Shown piece after piece: positions 27,746-36,418 of a stretch of 64,000 bases of DNA. Position numbers and translations under genes: made by a program. The notes under the pieces are model-generated. The model was given only the letters and a program-made list of their open reading frames with translations, did no database searches and had not been told where the DNA came from. Each line of letters begins with the position of its first letter. Position 1 is the stretch's first letter. This DNA comes from Pseudomonadota bacterium. GTDB lineage: Bacteria; Pseudomonadota; Alphaproteobacteria; Caulobacterales; Caulobacteraceae. The DNA lies in NCBI GenBank assembly GCA_021808285.1, contig JAKBBV010000001.1, positions 93,304-157,303 on the forward strand, given 5' to 3'.

Positions 27746-28258
27746 TCACGTCGGCCCGGCCCCCGACCCTCCCTGAGTCGGAGCTTCGCCATAGGACGGC
27801 TGGGAGCCATCGCCGCGCCATTCGCCCTGAGCCTTCAAGGCGTCGGCGACGTTCTTGGGCATATATTTTTCGTCGTGCTTGGCGAGCACCTGACTGGCCT
27901 GGAACACCCCGGAGCGGTCGAAGGCGCCGGTGGCGACGATTCCCTGACCTTCGCGGAACAGATCGGGCAGGGCGCCGCGGAAGACCACGTCGTCGTGAGC
28001 CCGGCGGTCGGCGATGATGAAGTCGACCTCACCGTCCGGACGGTGGCGCACGGAACCCGTCTGCACCAGGCCGCCAAGCTGGATGGTCTGACCCGGCCCC
28101 ACCCGGGCGGCCTCCGCCTGGATCGGGGTATAGAAGTAGGAGATGGCCCCACGCAGACCATACAGGGTCAGGCCCACAGCGAGGGCCAGGATCGGCGCGG
28201 AGGCGGCGAAGACGAAAAGGCGACGTCGCGCGGTGCGGGAGCGCGGAAGCAAACTCAT
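27746..28258 (-). CDS. ccmE: Cytochrome c maturation heme chaperone CcmE
   Basis: 170 residues. One N-terminal membrane anchor (about 14-36), then the OB-fold periplasmic domain with VGPGQTIQLGGLVQTGSV and DFIIADRR. The heme-binding motif KHDEKYMP has His128, which forms a covalent bond to heme, and Tyr132. CcmE holds heme from CcmABCD and delivers it to CcmF/H. None of those partners is in the window, although elsewhere in Alphaproteobacteria the order cycH-J-K-L (ccmI-E-F-H) precedes degP. It starts 47 bp after the stop of the upstream kinase. Confidence 0.95.
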   Translation of the reverse strand: MSLLPRSRTARRRLFVFAASAPILALAVGLTLYGLRGAISYFYTPIQAEAARVGPGQTIQLGGLVQTGSVRHRPDGEVDFIIADRRAHDDVVFRGALPDLFREGQGIVATGAFDRSGVFQASQVLAKHDEKYMPKNVADALKAQGEWRGDGSQPSYGEAPTQGGSGAGPT

Positions 28259-28305
28259 GGCGCCTGATACTCCATGTTCGGCTCGCGGCGCGAGCCCATC
28301 TGAAC

Positions 28306-29715
28306 TTAGCGCTCCGCCCGGGGCAGTCGCATGATCAGGCGCAAACCGCCCAGGTCCGACTGGCTGAGCTCCATGGAGCCGCCATAGGCTCGCACCAGTT
28401 CGTCCACGATCGACAGCCCCAGTCCCGAACCAGGGGTGCGCTCGTCGAGGCGGGCGCCACGCCTCAACACCTCGGCGCGTTGTTCTGGCGCCAAACCCGG
28501 GCCGTCGTCCTCGACGGTCAGGGTGAACTGCCGGCCGGGTCCCTCGGAGGCGGTCACGCGCACGAAGCCGCGGCACCACTTGCAGGCGTTCTCCATGACG
28601 TTGCCGGCCACCTCCAGCAGGTCCTGACGCTCTCCCAGGAAGGCGAGGCCCGGAGCGGATCGCCACTCCACCTCGCTCACCGTCTCGGAGAAGATCCGCT
28701 CCAGCGTGCGGGCCAATTCGTCGAGCACCGGCGCCACCTCGGTGCGCTCGCCCGGTCCTTGAGCCCTGGCGGCGGCGCGGGCCCGGCGCAGATGGTGATC
28801 CACCTGCTCGCCCATGGTCTGGCCCTGGCGCAACACCACCTCCGCCAGGGGACCAGGGTGGGAGCGGGCCTCGGTGAGGATCACTGACAGGGGCGTCTTC
28901 AGGGCGTGGGCGAGATTTCCCACATGGGTCCGCTGGCGCTCCACCGTCTCCTGGGTGTGGCGCATCAGGGCGTTGAGCTCCTCAGCCAGAGGCGCCAGTT
29001 CGCTAGGATAGTCGCCGGTGATGCGCTCTGTCTCGCCCACGCGGACGGCGACCACTTCGCGACGCAGGGCGAACAGCGGCGAAAGCCCCACCCTGACCTG
29101 AACGATCACGGCGAAAATGAGCCCCGCGCCGAGCACGGCCAGCGAGACCACGATGGCTGCGGCAAAGGCGCGCTCGGCCTCGTTGATGGGGGTGCGGTCC
29201 TCGGCCGCCAGGAACAGGACCGGAGGGCCGAAGTCCGGCAGTCGCCCCTGCATGATGGCCACCCGGAGAGGCTGGTTGAGCGGCCCGGTCCCGTCATAGA
29301 ACTGCACCGCGCCGGGGGCGCGTTCCGCTCTCGCCAGGTACTCTGGCGGTGGGGTGAGGGTGCGGTCCCAGAGAGATCGCGAGCGGATTTCCGAGACCAG
29401 CCCGCCCCGGATCAGGGGACCGATCTCCCAATAGGCGCCGCTATAGGCGCGCAGTGAGCGGGGATCGACCACCGCTGGCGGCTGAATCTGGCCGTTCTCC
29501 ACCGACGCTTCCGCCACCAGTCCGTCGAGCGCCTCCGACAGGCTGGCGTCGAACCGCTGCACCGCCGCGTGATCGAAGAAGGCGGAAAGCGCCAGACCCG
29601 CCAGGACCACGACAGCCAGGCTCCAGGCCGCGGCCAGGAGCACCAGTCGTCGGACCAGCGACGGCCGCCGTCGCGTCTGCGCGCCTGGACCCGATGCGGT
29701 CGACGGAGCGGTCAC
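28306..29715 (-). CDS. Sensor histidine kinase (FeuQ/PhoQ-like)
   Basis: 469 residues. Two transmembrane helices (about 21-47 and 184-208) enclose a ~135-residue sensor region (YSGAYWEIGPLI, SRSLWDRTL). HAMP-like linker, then the phospho-acceptor His270 in GNLAHALKTPLSV, N-box VMENACKWCRG, and G-boxes DDGPGL and GSGLGLSI. The AHALKTPL H-box and sensor wording resemble FeuQ/PhoQ-type kinases of Alphaproteobacteria. Its start overlaps the regulator stop by four bases. The signal is unknown; the neighbouring PepSY protein may modulate it. Confidence 0.92.
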   Translation of the reverse strand: MTAPSTASGPGAQTRRRPSLVRRLVLLAAAWSLAVVVLAGLALSAFFDHAAVQRFDASLSEALDGLVAEASVENGQIQPPAVVDPRSLRAYSGAYWEIGPLIRGGLVSEIRSRSLWDRTLTPPPEYLARAERAPGAVQFYDGTGPLNQPLRVAIMQGRLPDFGPPVLFLAAEDRTPINEAERAFAAAIVVSLAVLGAGLIFAVIVQVRVGLSPLFALRREVVAVRVGETERITGDYPSELAPLAEELNALMRHTQETVERQRTHVGNLAHALKTPLSVILTEARSHPGPLAEVVLRQGQTMGEQVDHHLRRARAAARAQGPGERTEVAPVLDELARTLERIFSETVSEVEWRSAPGLAFLGERQDLLEVAGNVMENACKWCRGFVRVTASEGPGRQFTLTVEDDGPGLAPEQRAEVLRRGARLDERTPGSGLGLSIVDELVRAYGGSMELSQSDLGGLRLIMRLPRAER

Positions 29716-30392
29716 GCGCGGGGGGCCGGGTCGGCCACCTCCACCAGCCGATAGCCCAGTCCCCGCACGGTCTCTACGCGCTCGGGACCGATCTTCTTGC
29801 GCAGGCGGCCGACGAACACCTCGATGGTGTTGGAGTCGCGGTCGAAATCCTGGTCGTAGAGGTGCTCTACGAGTTCGGTGCGACTGATCACCCGGCCCTG
29901 ATGCATCATCAGATAGTGCAGAAGGCGGTATTCGAGCGAGGTCAGGCGCAAGGGTTCGCCAGCCACCGTCGCCCGGGCGGCGCGCGGGTCCAGCCTCACG
30001 GCGCCGCAGACCAGGCTTGGGGCCGCGTGACCGGCCGAGCGCCTCAGCAGGGCTCGCAAGCGGGCCAGAAGCTCTTCAGTGTGGAACGGCTTGGTGAGGT
30101 AGTCGTCGGCCCCAGCGTCGAAGCCGGCGACTTTTTCACTCCAGGCGCCGCGGGCCGTAAGGATCAGGACCGGGGTCGTCACCTGAGCGCGACGCCAGCC
30201 TTCCAGGACCGCTGTGCCGTCAATCTTGGGCAGGCCGAGGTCGAGGATGATCGCATCATAGGGCTCGGTCTCACCGAGATAAGACGCTTCCTCGCCGTCG
30301 GCGGCGTGGTCGACCGCATAATCGGCGTCAGCCAGGGCCTGGCGCAATTGACGCGACAGGTCCGGATCGTCCTCGACCAGAAGAATCCGCAT
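29712..30392 (-). CDS. OmpR-family response regulator (FeuP/PhoP-like)
   Basis: 226 residues. Receiver with EDD at 7-9, Asp51 (ILDLGLP) and Lys in LTKPFHTEE; winged-helix output domain with LTSLEYRLLHYLMMHQGR, then TIEVFVGRLRKKIG. Partner of the kinase at 28306-29715 (4 bp overlap) and 7 bp downstream of the PepSY protein gene. A direct repeat CTGAAC with 11 bp period just upstream of the operon (30883-30899) is a candidate autoregulatory site. Confidence 0.94.
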   Translation of the reverse strand: MRILLVEDDPDLSRQLRQALADADYAVDHAADGEEASYLGETEPYDAIILDLGLPKIDGTAVLEGWRRAQVTTPVLILTARGAWSEKVAGFDAGADDYLTKPFHTEELLARLRALLRRSAGHAAPSLVCGAVRLDPRAARATVAGEPLRLTSLEYRLLHYLMMHQGRVISRTELVEHLYDQDFDRDSNTIEVFVGRLRKKIGPERVETVRGLGYRLVEVADPAPRA

Positions 30393-30399
30393 CGTCCCC

Positions 30400-30867
30400 C
30401 TACCTCTCGCTCAGGATCGCGCCCGAGGCGGCGTCCACGACGATATCCATGCGACGTCCCTGGGATGTCATCCAGCGCACCCTGTAGACGGCTCGCCCCG
30501 CTTGATATTCCAAACCCGTGTCCAGCTGGCGTCCGGGAATGCGTTGACGGATGCCGGCGATCACCGAGCCCAGAGGCGCAAACTGCCCGGAGCGCACGCC
30601 GCTGCGCGCCTGCTCCTGCTGGCCCCGCCAGCCCGGGTCCGCCACAAACGCGCCAGGCGGACCGCCGTAGTTCAGACGCGCGCCCGGCTGCCGCAGCATG
30701 CCGGCGGAGGTGAGGCCCGCGGATGGCGCGAAGGCCCGCAGGGACGGGGCGCCGAAGCCTCCCCCTCCGGGCTCTCGCGCGGGTCCCTGGGCAAGCGCTC
30801 CCGCGCCGGCCATAAGGCCGACTCCCAGGCACAATAGCGGAAGGCGCAGCTTTCCCACGGTGCGCAC
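30400..30867 (-). CDS. Secreted PepSY-domain protein
   Basis: 155 residues with a signal peptide (LPLLCLGVGLMAGAGALA). A Gly/Pro-rich middle is followed by a C-terminal PepSY-like region (about 100-155: VIAGIRQRIPGRQLDTGLEYQ, YRVRW, DIVVDAASGAIL). Such small periplasmic proteins commonly sit with two-component systems and are thought to bind proteases or metals or to feed back on the kinase. It is the first gene of the PepSY-regulator-kinase operon. Start: GTG at 30867, or a second GTG nine bases downstream. Confidence 0.78.
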   Translation of the reverse strand: MRTVGKLRLPLLCLGVGLMAGAGALAQGPAREPGGGGFGAPSLRAFAPSAGLTSAGMLRQPGARLNYGGPPGAFVADPGWRGQQEQARSGVRSGQFAPLGSVIAGIRQRIPGRQLDTGLEYQAGRAVYRVRWMTSQGRRMDIVVDAASGAILSER

Positions 30868-30882
30868 CCTAACCGCACGCGC

Positions 30883-30899
30883 CTGAACCTCAACTGAAC
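30883..30899 (-). promoter_or_regulatory. Candidate response-regulator binding site upstream of the PepSY/two-component operon
   Basis: On the minus strand GTTCAG-N5-GTTCAG, two identical hexamers with an 11-bp period, 16-32 bp upstream of the PepSY gene start. One-turn direct repeats are typical for OmpR-family dimers, and the operon encodes such a regulator. A further perfect 10-bp direct repeat CCTGTCGCGA lies nearby at 30907-30916 and 30935-30944. Confidence 0.45.
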
Positions 30900-30945
30900 A
30901 AAATGGCCTGTCGCGAGTTGAAAGCCGCCTGGCGCCTGTCGCGAC

Positions 30946-32163
30946 TCAGGCCGACGGGCCGCGGCGGATCCACTGGCTGAAGCGCTCAATCCCGTCGTCA
31001 AGGGTGGCGTCCGCCGCCGCGATACACCAGCGAAGCCAGCCCTCGCTCTCTGGCCCGAAGGCGATTCCAGGCGCCAGTCCGAGCCTGGCTTCAGCGACCA
31101 GGCGCCTGGCCAGAGCCATGGAATCGTCGAGGCCGGCCACCCGAAGCAAGACATACATGCCGCCTTCCGGCCGCGCCGCCTCGACGCCGTCCAAAGTCGC
31201 CAGGGCCTCGGACACCCGGTCCCGACGCGCCGCCAGCCGGGCCCGCAAGTCGGCGACATAGGGTTCGCCCTCGCGCAGGGCCGCCAGGGCGCCGGCCTGG
31301 GCAAAGTCGGGCGCGCAAGACGTGTTGTATTCGAGCAGCTTGCTCAGCTCCGGCTCCAGGGCCGCAGGGGCGATCAGCCAGCCCAGGCGCCAGCCGGTCA
31401 TGCGCCAGGCCTTGGAGAAGCTGTTGGCGCTGAGGATCCGGTCCTCCGGATCCGCCAGGGCGAGGAGCGACGCGCCGCGACCCTCGAAATCCAGACGCTC
31501 ATAAACGTCATCCGACAGGATCCAGACTCCCAGCCGACGGCAATGGCGGAGCAGGGCCTGCGCCGCCTCGCGGGGCAGGGTCCAGCCGGTGGGATTGTTG
31601 GGCGAATTCACCAGGACCAGCCGGGTCTTGCAGGTGATCGCCGCCAGCAGCTCATCGAGATCGAGCCGCCAGGCGCCCTCCCGGACCCGCAGGCCCACCC
31701 GTCGGACCCTGGCGCCGAGAATCCGTGGGATCTCGGTGACATTCGGCCAGACCGGGGTCACGGCCACGACCTCGTCGTCCGGATCGAGAAGGGCCTGCAT
31801 CGCGATCATCAGAGCCTGGATGCCGCCACTGGTGATCGAAAGCTGATCAGGCGTGGGATCCAGCCCGCGCACATCGCGCAGATAGTCGCTCAGGGCCTCG
31901 CGCAGCTCCAGGACGCCGCGATTGTGGGTGTAGAAGGTGCGTCCGTCGGTCAGGGCCCGCGCCGCCGCCTCGCAAATGAACGGAGGGGTGGGCTCGTCGC
32001 CCTCTCCGACCCAGAACCGGGCCAGGTCGCGGACGCCGAAGTGTGGGTTGGCCACTTCGCGAATCCGCGAGGCCCCCAGGGCGCGCGCGGCGGTTCTGGC
32101 CTCCAGGGGGAATGTCTCCCCCGTGCGCCGTAGCTCGTCAATCGCGCCGCTGTCCTGCGCCAT
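30946..32163 (-). CDS. PLP-dependent aminotransferase (class I/II)
   Basis: 405 residues. AspC-like fold type I enzyme: NSPNNPTG (187-194) binds PLP phosphate/substrate, SDDVYERL carries the conserved Asp/Tyr, and Lys251 in SFSKAWRMTGWRLG is the Schiff-base lysine. A conserved Arg for the substrate carboxylate is expected in the C-terminal domain. Substrate not determinable. It is 22 bp downstream of the desaturase gene on the same strand, so the two are probably co-transcribed. Confidence 0.92.
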   Translation of the reverse strand: MAQDSGAIDELRRTGETFPLEARTAARALGASRIREVANPHFGVRDLARFWVGEGDEPTPPFICEAAARALTDGRTFYTHNRGVLELREALSDYLRDVRGLDPTPDQLSITSGGIQALMIAMQALLDPDDEVVAVTPVWPNVTEIPRILGARVRRVGLRVREGAWRLDLDELLAAITCKTRLVLVNSPNNPTGWTLPREAAQALLRHCRRLGVWILSDDVYERLDFEGRGASLLALADPEDRILSANSFSKAWRMTGWRLGWLIAPAALEPELSKLLEYNTSCAPDFAQAGALAALREGEPYVADLRARLAARRDRVSEALATLDGVEAARPEGGMYVLLRVAGLDDSMALARRLVAEARLGLAPGIAFGPESEGWLRWCIAAADATLDDGIERFSQWIRRGPSA

Positions 32164-32185
32164 GATCTCTCCCGAAGCCTCCGCC

Positions 32186-33103
32186 TCAAAGGGCGGCGAG
32201 GATCGTCCTCTGGGCTTCGATATAGCCCAGAGTCGTTACCGGATCGTCGCGGCGACGGATAATTTCGTCGTGCAGGCGGGGCAGGGCGTGGAAGGGAACC
32301 GCGGGAAAGGCGTGATGAGCGGCATGATAGCCCATATTCCACATCAGCCAGCGCAGGGGCGCCGGGCCGCGCAAGGTCCGTGTGCAGGCGAATATGTCCG
32401 GGGAGTGCGGCATCGCCGTGTGCTCACCGGTGTTCTGCAGCTGATGGACCCCCTTGGCGAGGAGCAAGGGGCCGGCCCAGAAGATCGCCGCGTCCCAGGT
32501 CCGCAAGGCGACCGAGGCGAGCGCGATTCCGAGCCAGAGGATAAGGTGCGCCCGCGCCTCCCAGATGACCACCCGTCGCTCCCGCGCCCCCAGCCACCAG
32601 TGCGACTGAAGTCCCAGGCCAGCGGCGGCGGCCACCGTTCGCACGCGCCGGATCCAGAAGCCCGGGCCGAGAAGGTCCCAAAGATAGGAGCCGCGGGTGT
32701 AGGGCGACACGCCCATCAGCTCCGGATCGCGTCGCGGGTCCTGGGTCGCCCGATGATGGGCGAAGTGCATCCAGCGATCGGTGAGGAAGGGGTTGAGGGT
32801 CAGGGCCCCGAAAAGGTGCCCGAAGAGATCGTTCAGCCTCCGGGTCTCGAATACCGTCCAATGGCTAAGTTCATGCTGGCCGGCATAGAGGCAGTTGAGG
32901 AGCACGCCCTGGAGGAGAAGGGCGGGACACAGGAGCAGGCCGCCGCCGTTCAGCGCCAGAGCCAGAAGGGAACTGCTCGCGCCAACCGCGGCCAGGACGC
33001 TAAGAGTCTGCAGGCCGCCTCGACGATCGGAGCGGCGGGACAGCTCCCGAAGTCGCGCCTTGGGAACCAGACCCGCGGCGCTTCTGGCGATCCAGCCTTC
33101 CAC
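32186..33103 (-). CDS. Membrane fatty-acid desaturase family protein
   Basis: 305 residues with several hydrophobic segments and three histidine boxes: QHELSH (His77, His81), HFAHH (113-117) and HAAHH near 275, which bind the di-iron centre. The family covers acyl-lipid desaturases, beta-carotene hydroxylases and sphingolipid hydroxylases; the exact reaction is unclear. The GTG at 33103 is the first plausible start, 16 bp after the acetamidase stop. Confidence 0.87.
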   Translation of the reverse strand: MEGWIARSAAGLVPKARLRELSRRSDRRGGLQTLSVLAAVGASSSLLALALNGGGLLLCPALLLQGVLLNCLYAGQHELSHWTVFETRRLNDLFGHLFGALTLNPFLTDRWMHFAHHRATQDPRRDPELMGVSPYTRGSYLWDLLGPGFWIRRVRTVAAAAGLGLQSHWWLGARERRVVIWEARAHLILWLGIALASVALRTWDAAIFWAGPLLLAKGVHQLQNTGEHTAMPHSPDIFACTRTLRGPAPLRWLMWNMGYHAAHHAFPAVPFHALPRLHDEIIRRRDDPVTTLGYIEAQRTILAAL

Positions 33104-33119
33104 GAGGCGCGTCCGCCGC

Positions 33120-34142
33120 TCAGGAGCCGGTGAAGATGGCCTTGGGCATGAGGACGTGGGCGCCCTTGTTGCGATCCACCAGTTCGGTGGCCTCCACGTC
33201 GCCGGCGACGCTGGTGAGCATGTAGGCGTCCTCGCGGCTCATGTGCTTTTCGGCGACGAGGAAGTCGAGCATGTGCTCCAGCGCCTTACGCACGGCCACG
33301 GTCAGGTCGTCATCGAACCCCATGGCGATATAGGCCGTCGGCGTCTCGGCGTGAGGATAGGTCTCGCCGGTGTGCTTGTGGACGATGAACTGGAATGTCC
33401 CCACCAGTGAGGTCTCGAGTGCGGTGATGTCCGCCTCGCCCTGACCCTGGCCCGCATGTCCGTCGCCGACTTCGAACAGGGCTCCGGGGACATAGACCGG
33501 CAGGTAGAGGGAGGTCCCCGCCACCAGCGAGGCGTCGTCCATATTGCCGCCGATGATATTGGGCGGGGTGCTGTCATAGCGTCCGATGGAGGGCGGCGGG
33601 GCCACGCCCATGCTGCCGAAAAAAGGATGCAGCGGCAGCACAATCCCCGGCGCGAACCGGGCGGTCATGGTCTTGGCGTCCAGCGGGATGATCTTCATTC
33701 GCCCGAAGCGGAAGTCGTCGGGCAGGGCGCCGGAGCCGAAGCGGAAGGCGTTGTAAGCATAGGGAATGGCCAGATCGATCTTGAGGATGCGGATCTCCAG
33801 GGTGTCGCCGGGCTCAGCGCCCTGGACGTAGACCGGGCCGGTCAGGATATGGCCCCCGGGACCCTTGTCCTTGACCTCGGCGAAGATCGTCTTCAGCGAC
33901 TCCTGGACCTGATCGGCGGGGACGCCCGCCCTTTCCAGACCCTGCGGGCTGTTGGTGATCAGGGTTTGCACCGCGACGATGTCGCCCGAATGGACGGTGA
34001 GAGCCGGCTTGGCGTCGGAATCGTAGTGACCCCACTCCACGGTTTGCGGCGTCGCCCTGAGCTCGAAGGTCTCGGCGCGGGCGCCGAAGGCGGCGGCGAG
34101 GGCGAGGGCCGCGAGACCCGCGCTGAGGACATGACGGGGCAT
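33120..34142 (-). CDS. Secreted acetamidase/formamidase family protein
   Basis: 340 residues. A signal peptide (LSAGLAALALAAAFGARA-E) precedes the FmdA/AmdA-type domain: PQTVEWGHYDSDAKPALTV, GHILTGPVYVQGAEPGDTLEIRI and DGHAGQGQGEADITALET are characteristic. Most FmdA proteins are cytoplasmic, so a periplasmic version is notable. It may hydrolyse small amides. It heads a probable operon with the desaturase and aminotransferase. The 149 bp upstream to bufD contain no gene. Confidence 0.87.
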   Translation of the reverse strand: MPRHVLSAGLAALALAAAFGARAETFELRATPQTVEWGHYDSDAKPALTVHSGDIVAVQTLITNSPQGLERAGVPADQVQESLKTIFAEVKDKGPGGHILTGPVYVQGAEPGDTLEIRILKIDLAIPYAYNAFRFGSGALPDDFRFGRMKIIPLDAKTMTARFAPGIVLPLHPFFGSMGVAPPPSIGRYDSTPPNIIGGNMDDASLVAGTSLYLPVYVPGALFEVGDGHAGQGQGEADITALETSLVGTFQFIVHKHTGETYPHAETPTAYIAMGFDDDLTVAVRKALEHMLDFLVAEKHMSREDAYMLTSVAGDVEATELVDRNKGAHVLMPKAIFTGS

Positions 34143-34291
34143 CTCGGACTCCCTCCTGTGGGGGCGGGACCTTCAACGCGGACGACGGTCGCGGTCAAGC
34201 GGCACAATGTGGGGGGAGGGCCGCCGGGGGACCGGAGCCCGGTTGCGGCGCGCTCCGCCCTCCCGGCGCGCGCCCGCAGGCGATGAGGCGG

Positions 34292-34747
34292 TCAGGGGAT
34301 CTTGAGCAGCCGATCGAGCGAGAGAGCGCCGCCGCCCCGCGCGATAAGGGGGACCATGAGCGCCGCCCAGCTCAGATGGGTCGGCCAGGCGTCGGGATAG
34401 ACAAACACCTCGATCACCGTGGTCATACCGAGCAGGGCCAGGGCGGAGAACCGGGTGAACAGGCCCAGAGTCAACAGGATAGGGAATATCGTCTCCGAGG
34501 TCGCGGCCAGGTGAGCGGCCAGGTGCGGCGGGATCAAGGGGACTCGATAGTCGGTCTCGAACAGATAGTAGGTCCCGGGCGTGATCGTCAGAAATCCGGT
34601 CACCTTGGTCCGTCCGGACATGAAAAACACCCCGGCGATTCCCAGACGCCAGAGCAGAGCCAGGAGCCAGTCGGGGGTCTTCTGGGCCAAAGTGGCGAAG
34701 AGCTCATAGGGCGCCAGAATCGGCGTGATCAGGGAAGGGCGGGTCAT
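34292..34747 (-). CDS. bufD: DoxX family membrane protein of the bufferin operon
   Basis: 151 residues, four transmembrane helices. LLWRLGIAGVFFMSGRTKVTGF and AATSETIFPILLTLGLFTRFSALALLG (residues approximately 83-109) are DoxX/DoxD-type signatures. DoxX-like proteins are the usual fourth member of bufferin operons and may supply redox equivalents for maturation or protect the membrane. Its ATG overlaps the bufC stop (ATGA). It is the last gene of the operon. Confidence 0.85.
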   Translation of the reverse strand: MTRPSLITPILAPYELFATLAQKTPDWLLALLWRLGIAGVFFMSGRTKVTGFLTITPGTYYLFETDYRVPLIPPHLAAHLAATSETIFPILLTLGLFTRFSALALLGMTTVIEVFVYPDAWPTHLSWAALMVPLIARGGGALSLDRLLKIP

Positions 34748-35526
34748 AATGGGGGTTCCTCGGAAAAGGGATGCGAGATTGAGGGCGCGGCAAAGGCGCC
34801 CCTGGCGCAGAGCTCCAGGGTCAGGGCCCAGGTCTCGTCGGGCGTCGCACTGCGCTCTGCCGCGCTCCCGGTCGCCGCGTGGGCCTCTTCCAGGGTGGCG
34901 CCGCGCGCCACGGCGCAGAGCAGAGCGAAGGCGGGAGCGCTGATCTCGGCCGCTTCGACCGTCCCAAAGGGGCGGGTGAACAAGGCGTGCTCGGCGACCC
35001 AATCGATCTCTAGCGTTGCGGACTCTTGAGGGGGTGCGGAGTCCCGGTTCAGACGCCAGATCGTCAGAGCAGGCTCAGCAAAGGCGGCGAAGCGCGTGCT
35101 GGGGGCGAGATCGAGGCGCACCGCCGTCCGCAATTCCGGGTCGAGCCCGGCGAGCGCCTCGGCCGGCAGGGGCGCGCTATCAGCCGCCAGATGGGCCTCG
35201 CGCCAGAGGAGGTCGAGGCGGGCGATGGAGGCCAGGTAGGGCATGTCTCCCGCCGGCGCGAAGTCGGCGAGAAAGTCGGGAAAGCTCTCGCCGTAGGTGA
35301 TCAGCCGGGGATTGGCGGGCGGGCATTGGGCCAGGTAGCGCCAGGCGCAGGCCCGCATCCATTCCTCGCCAACCAGCCGCTCCACCGTGGGGTAGTTGTC
35401 GGCGAGGGCGTCGAGCGCGGCCTTGGCCACGGTATTGGCGTGAACCGTCAGCGCCGGGTGGGAGAAGGGTGCGTCGCGCCGCAAGGCGCGGACGAAATCG
35501 TCCTGGAATGCGGCGAGGTCAGACAT
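34744..35526 (-). CDS. bufC: HvfC/BufC-type partner protein of the MNIO maturase
   Basis: 260 residues. The N-terminal half (LAAFQDDFVRALRRDA, then YPTVERLVGEEWMRACAWRYLAQCPP) is the DUF2063/HvfC N-terminal domain, formerly annotated as a putative DNA-binding domain but known as the partner that recruits precursor peptides to MNIO (DUF692) enzymes. The C-terminal half is a less conserved alpha/beta region. It overlaps bufB by 8 bp and bufD by 4 bp, so the three are translationally coupled. Confidence 0.9.
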   Translation of the reverse strand: MSDLAAFQDDFVRALRRDAPFSHPALTVHANTVAKAALDALADNYPTVERLVGEEWMRACAWRYLAQCPPANPRLITYGESFPDFLADFAPAGDMPYLASIARLDLLWREAHLAADSAPLPAEALAGLDPELRTAVRLDLAPSTRFAAFAEPALTIWRLNRDSAPPQESATLEIDWVAEHALFTRPFGTVEAAEISAPAFALLCAVARGATLEEAHAATGSAAERSATPDETWALTLELCARGAFAAPSISHPFSEEPPL

Positions 35527-36382
35527 GGACGGCCAGGCGCCGGGAGGGGCGCGCGCTCGCGCAATCGCCGAGGATCGCTGCGGCGCGATCGCGTTCCGCC
35601 ATCAGCTCGGCAAAGGGCGGGATGTCCTGGTCGCGTTCGATCAAGGTCGGTCGCGGGCCGATCCGCGCCACGAGGCGCTGGTACAGATCCCAGACCGGCT
35701 CAGCGACCGGCGCGCCGTGGGTGTCGATGAGCAGGGCCTCGCCCTGTTCGGGGTCCGGCCCATGTCCGGCCAGGTGGATTTCGCCCACCGCCTCGGCCGG
35801 CAGGGAATCGAGATAGGCCAGGGCGTCGAGGCCCAGATTGCGCGCGCTGACGAACGCGTTGTTGATATCCGCCAGCAGGCCGCAGCCGGTGTGACGGACC
35901 AGTTCGGTCAGAAACCCGGCCTCGTCCATGTCGTGGCCGTCGAGCGGCGCATAGAGGGACGGATTTTCGATCAGAATGCGGCGTCCCAGCGTGTCCTGGA
36001 CGATATCGACATTGCGAATGAGGCGCGCCAGGGCGGCGGCGGAGCGGGGGAAAGGGAGGAGGTCGCCATGATAGGCGCCCCCCCAGGCGGACCAGGCCAG
36101 ATGCTCCGACACCGCAAAGGGCTCAAACCGGTCGGCCAGGCGCTTCAGCCGCGCGAGGTGGTCCGCGTCCGGGTCAGCGTCGGCGGCCAGGGACAGCCCC
36201 ACCCCATGCAGAGAGAGGGGGCGCTCCTGGCGCAGGGCCTCAAGCATCGCCAGCCGCGGACCGCCCGCGACCATGTAGTTCTCGGCATGCACCTCGAACC
36301 AGAGTCCCGCCGCCGGGTCGGCAAGAGCCGGCTCGAAATGCTGGGCCTTGAAGCCAAGCCCGGCGGTGGGAGGGGAGGTCAT
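35519..36382 (-). CDS. bufB: MNIO (DUF692) family bufferin maturase
   Basis: 287 residues, TIM-barrel multinuclear non-heme iron oxidase. Metal-ligand motifs run along the sequence: EVHAENY, LHGVGLSL, SEHLAWS, IENPS, DINNAFVSARNLG, IHLAGHG, IDTHG and LIERDQDIP. Enzymes of this family modify cysteine residues of ribosomal peptides; in characterised bufferins they make 5-thiooxazole from cysteines, giving copper-binding groups. It lies 36 bp downstream of the precursor gene bufA and overlaps bufC by 8 bp. Confidence 0.94.
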   Translation of the reverse strand: MTSPPTAGLGFKAQHFEPALADPAAGLWFEVHAENYMVAGGPRLAMLEALRQERPLSLHGVGLSLAADADPDADHLARLKRLADRFEPFAVSEHLAWSAWGGAYHGDLLPFPRSAAALARLIRNVDIVQDTLGRRILIENPSLYAPLDGHDMDEAGFLTELVRHTGCGLLADINNAFVSARNLGLDALAYLDSLPAEAVGEIHLAGHGPDPEQGEALLIDTHGAPVAEPVWDLYQRLVARIGPRPTLIERDQDIPPFAELMAERDRAAAILGDCASARPSRRLAVHV

Positions 36383-36418
36383 GGTTGGGATCAGAGCCGT
36401 CTGACCTGAGGCTCAGTT

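Noticed and set aside
32220..32250. GTAACG followed by CGAA in the desaturase gene
   Set aside because: Spacer is 14 bp and the site is inside the gene's 3' end.
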